A program made the position numbers and the translations under genes. DNA of 64,000 nucleotides from Rutpela maculata (Eukaryota > Arthropoda > Insecta > Coleoptera > Cerambycidae), in the NCBI GenBank assembly GCA_936432065.2, contig OW386292.2:133873460-133937459 (forward strand). The letters run 5' to 3'. Each line of letters opens with the position of its first letter. The first letter of the stretch is position 1. A model generated the notes under the pieces. That model saw nothing but the letters and a program-made list of their open reading frames with translations. It made no database searches and had not been told where the DNA came from. Positions 1-9,624 of the stretch are shown piece after piece.

Positions 1-639
1 AAAACTCAATTTGTACAACAGGAAGAAAAACTTGAACAATGAAAAGGTTTATTTTCACGACGGTATAAAATGGCACCTATGGGTGCTACTATTACATCAC
101 TAGATGAAATGACTCCATTTTACAAAGTCGATATTTTAAAGAAAAGGAATATGCATAAGAGAAACTCCGACTGTATTGCTCTAACGGTGTTTAATGAAAA
201 CAAGGGCAGCCTAAGTGTAGGAAAACTGGCCAATCATAAAGAACAATTACCATTCATAAATTAATGGTAAGGCCGTATTATCACAACATACTTGGAAATG
301 ACCAAACTGTGGCTCAAAACCGTAGAACTGTCTGACTACCTAAAAATTGTACAATGTTTTAATAATAATAAAATATGTTTAAATTCTTAACACTTTCATT
401 CACTAATTCCTTATTCATTTCAGAGAAACTTATGAACGGATAAAGGTGTTATGTACATTAATTTTTTTAAATTTTCGAAAATAATGATAACTGACAACTT
501 TAGTTATTTGTCTCTGAAAAGTACATCAAATGTCAATATCATCAACATACAAGTTATATAGTCGTTATAACAAAAAAGTTCCCGCCTAAAAACTTTCGAG
601 TTAAATTACTCAATAACACCTTTATCCACTTAGCTCTTC
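1..639. other. Intron or intergenic DNA of the upstream paralogue, no gene seen
   Basis: AT-rich DNA. One 64-codon open frame (70-264) has no recognised motif or splice context. Probably intron of the paralogue whose last exon is at 1881-2000. Confidence 0.4.
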
Positions 640-1150
640 AAATATTTTATTGAGGTTTTAGAAAGTGTTTTATGGAATTAAAATTTGCCTTTTAGATTTA
701 TAGAGGCCTTTTTTTCTTCATAACGGTTTCATCACAACATTTATCAAGGATGTTTTAAGAGTCTAGTTTTGTAATGGCCTTTAATAAGTACTAATAGGCA
801 TTGAAAATGTCTAGTTTTAAAAAGGATTTAAAATGCATTTATTGCAAATATGTTAAAACCATAAAGAATAATTTAAAGCCTCTTTAAATCTAACGTTAAT
901 AAAACTAATTAGCTTTATGGAGAGTAGGTATGATAAACCCATTACAAATACATATTATCCTAGAAGCAAATTAGCTTTATAATTAGGTCTTACAGAACTT
1001 TAAAACTTAGGTAACATATAAGAGCAAGTATACTTGAAGCCTAAAAGGCCTTAACTACAACATCAATAAAGCGTAAAACTATTTCCTAACCCTGACAAAC
1101 CTTTCTTAAAACCTCCTCAAGTCCAAATAACTTTTAAATTGTTCCTTGGG
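640..1150 (-). repeat. Dispersed repeat, 'CCCAAGGAACAATT' family, arm A
   Basis: Its reverse complement matches 45179-45705 nearly base for base over 500 bp. It ends at 1137-1150 with AATTGTTCCTTGGG, the family tip. No coding capacity seen. Confidence 0.72.
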
Positions 1151-1249
1151 ATTAATTTAAACCTAGCTTACTACTTCAAAGAAAGAGAATAAATCCAAGT
1201 CCGGGATATAATAATGTAAAATAAACTAAGGGACTTTTGAGATAAAAAA

Positions 1250-1472
1250 ATAATTAGGCTTTCAAGAGCAGCACTATGCCTCACTAAGGAGTTTTATGAT
1301 TTAATTTAAAAAGGCCTTAACAACCTTCATAAGGGTAGGTTCTTTTAGTCTACAAGTCGCTTTATGATGGTATTAAGGATATTGTTACAGCAAAATAAAT
1401 TTTTCAAGGCATTTCATAAATAGTTTTATACCACCCTTGTATATATTTAAAAAAACAAAATTTTTCCTTCGG
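1250..1472 (+). repeat. Dispersed repeat, same family, arm B
   Basis: Matches 48160-48383 in the same orientation, from TTTCAAGAGCAGCACTATGC to a degenerate tip (AATTTTTCCTTCGG). Together with 640-1150 it forms a rearranged copy in which arm A is flipped relative to arm B. Confidence 0.7.
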
Positions 1473-1880
1473 AATAGATTCACTTTTGCTCATTTTTACC
1501 TCTAAATATAGTTTTTTGTAAAATAGCCGGGCTATCCTTTTTGGTCTCTTGAGATCTTTAATAAATATAATTCCCCTTCAGAAAATAACGGCGTTATATC
1601 CGGTATTCGAATACATTTGATGTATCCGTATACTCGAATACCATTCTAACTGTATCTGACCCAGCTCTGATGCCAATGACTGAAATAATTTTTGTTTTAC
1701 TCAAAGAAAATAGAGCAAAGTTCTTTGACACCAATCCAGTTGCATGACTAATAACTGAACTACGAAGGTGTTACCGTAAAAAGTGGGACACATTGTACCC
1801 ATTACTTTAATTATAGCAACAGGCTGAATGTCTTCGGTTGACAGTCATTGTTATTAATATTAATTATTTTTTTATTTCAG

Positions 1881-2000
1881 GCTACACAGAAGGGCAACCT
1901 AGTAATTCATATGAGCCGCAAACACAAAAAAAAACAGAAAAAATCAGTTACCACAAGCCCTTATATTTTGCGAAAACGGAAAGGAAAAGTTGTTGTTTAG
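1881..2000 (+). CDS. Last exon of a paralogous zinc-finger gene
   Basis: The acceptor is TTTATTTCAG ending at 1880. In phase 0 the exon reads ATQKGNLVIHMSRKH (second half of a C2H2 finger), a Lys-rich stretch, SVTTS and a TAG stop at 1998-2000. It matches the last exon at 55104-55229 in finger half, basic tail and length (40 versus 42 codons including stop). The intron just upstream also matches: ATTATAGCAACAGGCTGAA at about 1812 and 55013. Inference: a tandem duplicate whose other exons lie left of the window; I found no further finger exon in 1-1880. The stop is followed by CATTAAATTCGTTTG, the ancestral 3' UTR start that in the other gene resumes after the transposon at 61924. Confidence 0.82.
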   Translation, partial: ATQKGNLVIHMSRKHKKKQKKSVTTSPYILRKRKGKVVV

Positions 2001-2047
2001 CATTAAATTCGTTTGTAATTTAAATACCTGTGCAAATACCATTTTTG

Positions 2048-2808
2048 TATACCAGGTGTCAACGAGATCATTTTCCGGCCGCTATTTTTTAAATTTTTTA
2101 ACGGATCGACATGAAACTAGGCACATGTTACTCAAACGATTTCTTTTCCAACAAGTTTCTACGACTTCCGGCTTCACCGGAAGTGACCCCCTGCTACTGA
2201 TTTTTAAATGGGACACCCTGTATATTTTTGGAATCTAGTCGTCTAGTTGTACATATTACTGTGGAAATTTCATCACTCTTTCCGCCATTTTTATTTTTTT
2301 CCACCTATTTTAATTTTCAATCTAATGTCCCGCGACCAACCAAAAATTGACTCACCATCGTTAGATTGGTATTGAAAAATTACATTTAGCTGTAGTATAA
2401 AAGTTTCACTTGTGATTTTATCAGCTTTCGACCTCTCTGCGACACCTATTAACAACAACAAAATTCAGTACGTATTTTTCTTCAATTATTTATGAATGTT
2501 AGAACAATTTCAGGTGGGTCATGCTACACTAGATTGAAAATTAAAGTGGACTGCAAAAATTTCAAAATGGCAGACGGAGTCATGAAATCAGCACAATCAT
2601 ATGCAGAATGGCATCTATAAATTCCAAAAATGTAAAAATACTCAGCGTTCCATTTAAAAATCAAAAGTAGGTAAAACCAGAAGTTGTAGAAACTTGACAG
2701 ATGGATAAAAAAATTGCCTAGATTAATCTCACACGCCTAGATTAATCTCGATCCATTAAAAAATTAAAAAATGGCGGCCAGAAAGTGTTCTCGTTGATAC
2801 CCGGTATA
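2048..2808. mobile_element. Palindromic (foldback) MITE, about 760 bp
   Basis: The outer 180 bp are inverted (2050-2237 versus 2640-2806) and an inner arm pair also matches (2280-2345 versus 2520-2575). TA steps flank the tips TACCAGGTGTCAACGA and its partner. The right arm carries an extra duplicated GCCTAGATTAATCTC. The left arm includes the AAATGGGACACCCTGTAT motif shared with fragments near 38640. Non-coding. Confidence 0.62.
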
Positions 2809-3702
2809 ACACCGCAATAAATGATTTTATTATTATTGTAACATTTTTTTTCTTAATAGTTTTAGAGCGTCCATGTTGAATCGACCTGTTGAGAAATGGC
2901 AAAAAAGATTTTGTAATAAAGATATGTTCTATTTGAAATAATTTCATAAAAACGTCAAAATATACCCAAAATTTACTACACTGAAAGGTTTAATAGGAAT
3001 TGTTTTAAGATTTAGCAAGTCAGATTTAATTTTAGTCACTTTGTAGTACCACCATGTTGTAGCGACAACCTTTCTATGTAATTTAAAAAAAAAATGTTAG
3101 CTTTCTTTGTGAATTCAGTTATCGGGCAAATTTTGTCCAAAAAAGTCCATAGTTTGGAAGAAGATCGGTCAAGAGCGGTAGTTGAGATATTGCCAAAAGA
3201 AGAAAAAAAAATTACAATTTTGACACCCTGTATCTTTTTTCACAGTAACAATTTACTAAAGCATGTTTGGTCAGTGGCGGATTTTTATTCTTCTGCTGCC
3301 TAGGGGCTATCGGAAACTTGCCACCTTCCCACCCCCTTCCCACCCTTTGCTCCTTGCGTCAGTAGTAAAAAATGATATTCCCTCTACACCTCACCTCCCC
3401 TTCTAAAGGGTCAATTCCCTCCTCGCTCACTCCCTTTTACACTTTCTCCCCATAGGTTTGTCAATAGCACAAAGCACAAAATCATTAGTACTAGCAACAG
3501 TGATTTTGGACAAATTAAAAACCAGATCGATATATAATATTATCATATGAGAACGAGAACAAAATAAAATTTGAAATAAACGTTGGTGTGCATTTAAAAT
3601 ATATTCATTTAGACATAGGCCTAGGCCAGATAGGCTTATCAACAATCAGTAAAACAACTACTAATTTAAGTTCTGTAACAGATATTGAGAAAATTCTATG
3701 TA

Positions 3703-4209
3703 CAGGGTGGTCGTGCGAACATTAGAACCTCATTTAACTTTGTTATTTTTGGAGTTATGTAAAAAAGTACAAAAATAAAAGTTATAGAAAATCACATGTA
3801 TTTTCCAAAAATTATTTCAGAATACCAACTAAAAGTCGCATTTCGGAGTCTAATTCACTATAAATTTACAATTTACTAAATTAACCATGGAAAACAAAAG
3901 TATGCAAATTAAAATAAACAATATGTTAGTTCTGTCCCATGACTAAGAAAATATAAAACTTAATATCTACTATAGTTTTTAAGAAAAATACTGTGTCATA
4001 CATCATTGAAAAGGTTTTTCTATGGCCTTTCAAATGGTGTAAAAATATATGGGGTGTTCCATTTAAAAAACCAAGGGGTATCCGAAATTCGACTTTTAAT
4101 TGTGTTTCTGAAATGATTATTTGGAAAATATATGTGATTTCTCATAACTTTTTTACGTAACTCCAAAAATAGGGTTAAATGAGATTCTAACATTCGCTCG
4201 ACCACCCTG
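3703..4209. mobile_element. Tc1/mariner-type foldback MITE, TA target
   Basis: Tips CAGGGTGGTCG and CGACCACCCTG are flanked by TA at 3701-3702 and 4210-4211. The arms match over roughly 160 bp (3703-3860 and 4050-4209). 507 bp, no transposase. Confidence 0.72.
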
Positions 4210-4650
4210 TACAGTTGACTATAATAAGGAACTCTAGTCTGGTTAAAATAAAAAACATGTTCTCAAATAAATTAAATTTTTTGTTTTTATGTGCCTTTGG
4301 TATTTTTCAAAAAATTTGCCACCCCTGGATTTTGCCGCCTTGGGCTATAGCCCTTAAAGCCCGGAGCTAATAACAAAAGAAGAGTAACTGATTTTATTAT
4401 TTAATTAATGTATTTTACTAAGTATAAATTAAAATTTTTACTGTTTTTCACAATAAACTTGTAGTTTCTCTCATTTTAAATAATGCATTGAAAACAATTT
4501 TCCCAAAATCCCGCAACTTAGAAATGAAATAAATGCTTAATAAGAATAAAATGTTTTAAGTTTGATTTATTGCTTAATTTTAACACTGCATTATTCAAAA
4601 ATCATATTCATCCCGGAGTTTACCCCCCCCCCCTACGACAAAGCTAACCC

Positions 4651-4754
4651 TACAAACACAAAAGGTCGGCCCTCCATTGGGCCATCACAGGGACAGCAGT
4701 TTCATTTCTGGCCCAGTGATGGCCCGCTGATGGGTCGATCTTTTGTGTTTGTTG
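4651..4754. repeat. 104-bp near-perfect hairpin
   Basis: ACAAACACAAAAGGTCGGCC pairs with the reverse complement at 4715-4754. GC-rich against an AT-rich background. Probably a tiny MITE; no target duplication was resolved. Confidence 0.55.
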
Positions 4755-4779
4755 GGAAATTCGTTCTTGGTCCACCCTG

Positions 4780-5054
4780 CAGGGGCGAAGCCAGGGGGAA
4801 CCATGCCCCCCCCCCCCCCAAGCCGTCCTCCATGAACCAAAAATAAAGGCGCATAATCTCTATCGCTTATCAGTACAAAGCAGTATTCAAACTATCCCTT
4901 GAAATAAATATTTTGTAATTAATGCCAATAATATCTAGTAGAGGAATCTATACACATCCGTTTACAATAATTTTCTGAAAAGTTTTCCTCATCCTCTGCG
5001 GAGAGGCCGGTTCTATTAGCCCCTCCCCAAATGAATTTTCTGGCTGCACCAGTG
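4780..5054. mobile_element. hAT-type MITE, 275 bp, TSD CCACCCTG
   Basis: Tips CAGGGGCGAAGCCAG and CTGGCTGCACCAGTG are inverted. Perfect 8-bp duplications CCACCCTG lie at 4772-4779 and 5055-5062. 8-bp duplications with CA...TG tips are typical of hAT elements. Includes C-runs of 10 or more bases. Confidence 0.82.
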
Positions 5055-5814
5055 CCACCCTGTATAACTGAAATGTAATAATTCAGTTAATACATTTGAA
5101 TTTAAGAAGGCTAATTTATTATTATTTTATCATAATACAAAGAGGATTCCGTTTTGGCATGTTTATTTAATAAATCTTTAATACCCACATGCGTAAATAT
5201 ATATTTTTTTCTGTTTCCTTTGAAATATATTGTATCTACAAGGTGGGCAACCCCTACAACAAAGTAGCTGTGTATTGCGTGGTGTGATTTCCTGGCAATG
5301 TAAAATAGACCGAATGCATGTAGGCGGCGTCAGAGTCTCGTTTGGGTACTGCAACATCAAGACTGGTAGACTATGAGGTTCCTTAATATACAGCTTTTAG
5401 GCGATGAAGTCAGTGCGGGGGTGAAAGGTCAGACTATCTTTTTTCTTCGAACGCGCAGTAGCGGCGCAGTTATCTCACTCTAGAAGAACCGTCCGTACTG
5501 GCCCGAAATATGGTCTGACGTTACTATGATCTGTAGTGTTACATTCTACAATTTATCCTCTTTACCAGCATGCAGAAGAGTGTCTCAAAATGCGAGGATA
5601 ATTACCACAGACCTCAAAAGCGGGTTATTGCGAGCCCTTTCCAGTTACGAGTTTTTTGCTTAATTAACATTACACAAATTCTTACAATATTTCGAATAAG
5701 GCTCTGCATCTGGTGTGATCTCACACCAGCTGTTCATTGGCTAATGCCGTTTTTTGGTGGTGTTTGTGAGTTATTAGGCCACCTTAAAGTATACCAACCT
5801 TGCTGCAACATAAC

Positions 5815-6397
5815 CACTGAACTCTACTATATAAATGGAAGGTCAATATCCATACCAATTTTTACGCCAAATTGAACCTCGCGCAAGTATGGCGACCATA
5901 AGGAGGAGCGCAATCGCACTACAAAATACGTCAGAGCCGGTCTTATTGTTACTGCAACTGTTTAAAACCCGGGATTTTGCCCCGATTCTTGCAACACAGT
6001 ACCATACAAGATTGCACCATATTGTCTTAATTAACTTTGTTTATAACAGTCACAAAATATTACACAAAATAGTCAATTTATAACAACTTTACACAAACAA
6101 CAGAATAAACAAAGAATAAAATGGTGACACCGACTTTGGAAATTGCATCTAATCCAAGACTTACGCTACAGAATCTATGGAAAAGAAATAAAACACAGAA
6201 TTGCGTCAGCCTGGCGTCGGAGCTTAACTCCCGTAGACAGCCGTTTGGTTCAAGCACAGACATTAATTTCTCTACTGCGTCGACGCATGACTTATAGTTT
6301 TTGAATTCGTTACCACTTAATCTGTGCCGTAATTGCCGCATTTTGTTCACGCGCATGTACCTATATTGGCCTTCCATTTATATAGTAGAGTTCAGTG
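5815..6397. mobile_element. hAT-type element copy 1, 583 bp, TSD AACATAAC
   Basis: Terminal inverted repeats of about 35 bp start CACTGAACTCTACTATATAA. Perfect 8-bp duplications AACATAAC lie at 5807-5814 and 6398-6405. Open frames of 82 and 99 codons start inside each TIR with the same MEGQY but have no transposase signature. Nearly identical to the copy at 7213-7795, which lies in the other orientation. Confidence 0.88.
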
Positions 6398-6444
6398 AAC
6401 ATAACATCATTTTCTGTGCATCTTTGTTTACTACTTCTTTAAAA

Positions 6445-6615
6445 ATGCCAAGCAATTGTTGTGTGCCTCAATGCATTTCCTATTATGGAAAAATAAAAAA
6501 TTTAAAGTTTCACTAGTTTCCAGTATGCAGCAGTTTTGGAAGAAAGTGGATAGTTGCTCTCAAATTACAAAAAAGCCCATCTAGTGTGTTCAAAACATTT
6601 CAGACAGAATGCATG
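6445..6615 (+). pseudogene. Broken THAP-domain N-terminus
   Basis: ATG at 6445 opens MPSNCCVPQCISYYGKIKN, the pattern that starts THAP zinc-binding domains (Met-Pro, paired Cys). An in-frame TAG follows KFH, then a Trp-containing stretch (RKWIVALKLQ) and, in a shifted frame, CSKHF, the Cys-x2-His end of a THAP core. A partial second copy of the 5' part (8761-8840, ending ATGCCAAGC) lies beyond the hAT element that splits the locus. THAP domains begin several transposases (P and others) and some host proteins; I cannot tell which this was. It is clearly not functional. Confidence 0.55.
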
Positions 6616-7212
6616 TAGGCCAGGGCTACCAGAATGAAAATTCAAGAATGTACCAACAAAGTAAATAAAACGTACTAGATTTCAAAAAATTGTACTAATT
6701 CAAAAACTGAAAGAACTGTACTAAATTTTACGATAAAGTACCAACCTTAGGAAAGAAAGGTACCAATAAAAGGCGGGAATTTTAAATTTAAACGGGTTTA
6801 CCGTTATTTATTTTTACTGAATAAAATGAAAATAACTTTAAAAAGTTCTACCCACATTACATATTGTAAACACGAGAACAAAAAACATAAAAAAATGCCG
6901 GTAAACAGTGCTTTATTGATTAAAATAAAAACATTAGAACTTTTCAAATTCTGAAAATTAACAGTTAAGATTAATTTTTTCTTCTTTATATGTCACACAG
7001 GCATATGACATATATTACTCATATTAGGTATTTTAATTTTTTAAGAACAATTTTTATTTTTTAAATAAGCTCTCAAATAACAGGTGCTTTCTTTCTAAAA
7101 ACAATCTTAGGTTACCTAAATTTGAGATTCTTATCTAAACTAACTTGCAAAAAGAATGATCAAAACAGAGACTAGAAAATTTACGCATGCGCGTTCAGAT
7201 TTGGGTATTTTG

Positions 7213-7795
7213 CACTGAACTCTACTATATAAATGGAAGGCCAATATAGGTACATGCGCGTGAACAAAATGCGGCAATTACGGCACAGATTAAGTGGTAA
7301 CGAATTCAAAAACTATAAGTCATGCGTCGACGCAGTAGAGAAATTAATGTCTGTGCTTGAACCAAACGGCTGTCTACGGGAGTTAAGCTCCGACGCCAGG
7401 CTGACGCAATTCTGTGTTTTATTTCTTTTCCATAGATTCTGTAGCGTAAGTCTTGGATTAGATGCAATTTCCAGAGTCGGTGTCACCATTTTATTCTTTG
7501 TTTATTCTGTTGTTTGTGTAAAGTTGTTATAAATTGACTATTTTGTGTAATATTTTGTGACTGTTATAAACAAAGTTAATTAAGACAATATGGTGCAATC
7601 TTGTATGGTACTGTGTTGCAAGAATCGGGGCAAAGTCCCGGGTTTTAAACAGTTGCAGTAACAATAAGACCGGCTCTGACGTATTTTGTAGTGCGATTGC
7701 GCTCCTCCTTATGGTCGCCATACTTGCGCGAGGTTCAATTTGGCGTAAAAATTGGTATGGATATTGACCTTCCATTTATATAGTAGAGTTCAGTG
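7213..7795. mobile_element. hAT-type element copy 2, 583 bp, TSD GTATTTTG
   Basis: Same length as copy 1 and inverted to it. Perfect 8-bp duplications GTATTTTG lie at 7205-7212 and 7796-7803. In the 99-codon frame the two copies differ by one Lys/Arg change, so they are young. Inserted inside the older hAT element 6621-8752. Confidence 0.89.
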
Positions 7796-7813
7796 GTATT
7801 TTGACCTTAGAAT

Positions 7814-8371
7814 TAGTGATGGGAATAATCGAGATACGAAAATCGAATTAGTCGAATATTAAAATGTCTCGAGATAATCGATTATGAGTTTGAAAATTAG
7901 TATATACTAAAATTAGTAGTACCCAGAAAATTGTAGGTCTATGCTTGATGAATGCGATGGCGACCGAGAGTCGATTATTTTATTATTCTCGGGATGACTG
8001 AAATTAGTACTTACATTAGGTAGTATAAATAGTACCTACTAAGAAAATTCGTTGGATACACTCGATGAGTGCGACGGCGGCGAGTCGGGAATGGTTTTGA
8101 TGATGGATACGGATATAAAAAAGGTAATCAGTTAGCACTGCAAGCACATTGCTCAATACGCAAGTAAGAACAAACTGTTTTTTTAATTTAAATAAATAAG
8201 TACATATTTAATTTGTGTGCAATTATATAAAAGTAGTATTTTAAATTTGAAATAGGTATTATTCACTGTAGTAGTAGTACTAAAATTAGTACTACTAATA
8301 TTAGTCGATTATTAAAATATGTCGATTAAAAATAATCGAATATTGAAATATCTCGATTATTCCCATCACTA
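7814..8371. mobile_element. hAT-type MITE, 558 bp, TSD CTTAGAAT
   Basis: Tips TAGTGATGGGAATAATCGAG and their complement lie at 8352-8371. Perfect 8-bp duplications CTTAGAAT lie at 7806-7813 and 8372-8379. Only 10 bp separate its duplication region from copy 2 of the 583-bp element. Non-coding. Confidence 0.86.
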
Positions 8372-9139
8372 CTTAGAATCAACTTCAACAAGTTTCTAAA
8401 GTTTAGGATGAAATTCGGTAAAGACTTGGCGTAGGTAAGGAGGGAGATATTTGACTGAGCTAATCTAAGATAAAAAGATCAAACAGAATGCCCAACGCCC
8501 AAGTCAGATTTCTTAAGTTTAGCTCAGTTCGCTGATAGAAAGAAAGCAACTAGCAATAGTTATCCTTTCTCTTCCATTATTTACATGAAATGAAAAAGGA
8601 AAGAGAATGCATCCTACGAATAGTACTAAAAATTGTACTATTTTGATGAATCTTGTCGAAATTGTACTAAAAATGTGATTGTAACACTAACGTACTAAAA
8701 AATATGCAAATGTACTAAATCTAGTACAATTGTACCAGTTCTGGCAGCACTGATGTAGGCGGCGCCAGAGTCGCGTTTGGGTATTGCAACATAACCTCAT
8801 TTTCTGTGCATTTTTGTTTACTACTTCTTTAAAAATGCCAAGCTTTTCTTTTAGTTCACCTAAACTATCCATTTTCCGTAGGTTTCAAATAAACAAACTT
8901 ATTTCAACACATCAAAACTACAAAGCACAGAACACAATGAATAGTGTACCCAAAGCCGATCGGTAACCGCCTGGCGGCGAAATATTTTACTAAACCTATG
9001 CATTCCTCCTATTCACCTTTATGGTCCATGTTCTGTCATTTCAGATTTGACATATGTTTTGCAAATTAGGTTATTGGTGTTTTGTTTTGTTTTTCTTTGA
9101 TATGCTTCCACTAAATCATAATACAAATTGGTAACAGAA

Positions 9140-9624
9140 ATGTCTTCACAAAATGACGAAAATAATTACCTTAATATTGAGGAGATTTCCATGTGTATGA
9201 AAAAAGAACTTAATATTGTAGTTGAAATAAATGACGAAAACTTTCAGCGAAATATTGTGGTTTCCCAGGACACGAATATTGAAAGTAATTTTTCTGTTGC
9301 CAGGAATAATGATGATGAAATTCTGAATAATACTTTCTTGAATGAAAATGAATCCGGTAGCGAATCACTTGCTATTGACTATTCTCCAGGGGATCTTGGT
9401 GAAGCATATATTAAAAGTGAAACCGGACAAGAGAGTGATGGAGAAGTAGAAGTTGCCGAAAACAGTTTAGAAAGGGGCCCAGTATTAATCGTGAATTGCA
9501 ATAGAAGTTCCGAATGTGACGCAAAATATTACCAGAAGATGCTTGGTACTTGTGAAAAATTGTTTGTGAATTTTACACGAGAGAATCTTCACGAACTTCA
9601 GAGGCAGTACATTGAAAATCCACG
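9140..9624 (+). CDS. Zinc-finger gene, exon 1 (acidic N-terminal region)
   Basis: ATG at 9140 is preceded by cagaa and follows a short AT-rich leader. The reading frame is open until past 9690, but the exon probably ends at 9624 before a GTATTA donor, leaving two bases (CG) that exon 2 completes to Arg. The encoded roughly 161 residues hold no Cys/His finger. They are rich in Asp, Glu, Asn and Ser, with stretches such as NESGSESLAIDYSPGDLGEA and ETGQESDGEVEVAENSLE. Acidic leaders like this are common ahead of insect finger arrays and may act as protein-contact or activation regions (inference). A CTGTCATTTCAG acceptor-like sequence ending at 9044 could mark a 5' UTR exon boundary. The donor is weak, so the 3' border is less sure than the others. 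Confidence 0.75.

Larger units (their letters stand above)
6621..8752. mobile_element. hAT-type element hosting two later hATs, TSD ATGTAGGC
   Basis: Tips CAGGGCTACCAGAA and TTCTGGCAGCACTG are inverted (12 of 14). Perfect 8-bp duplications ATGTAGGC lie at 6613-6620 and 8753-8760. Subtracting the two nested insertions (7213-7795, 7814-8371) with their duplications leaves about 975 bp. Subterminal GTACTAAA/GTACTAAT words recur many times at both ends, a likely set of transposase-binding sites. Confidence 0.82.

Noticed and set aside
70..264. Possible exon of the paralogous zinc-finger gene
   Set aside because: No Cys/His finger pattern and no fitting splice sites; left as unannotated intron.
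3270..4380. hAT element with a CAGTGGCGGATTT tip
   Set aside because: The left end looks right, but the supposed right end (near 4370) does not pair and no 8-bp duplication was found.
6078..6377. 99-codon frame, duplicated at 7233-7532, as a conserved gene
   Set aside because: It lies inside two recent copies of the same 583-bp element and starts in its TIR; identity reflects recent copying, not selection, and no domain is visible.
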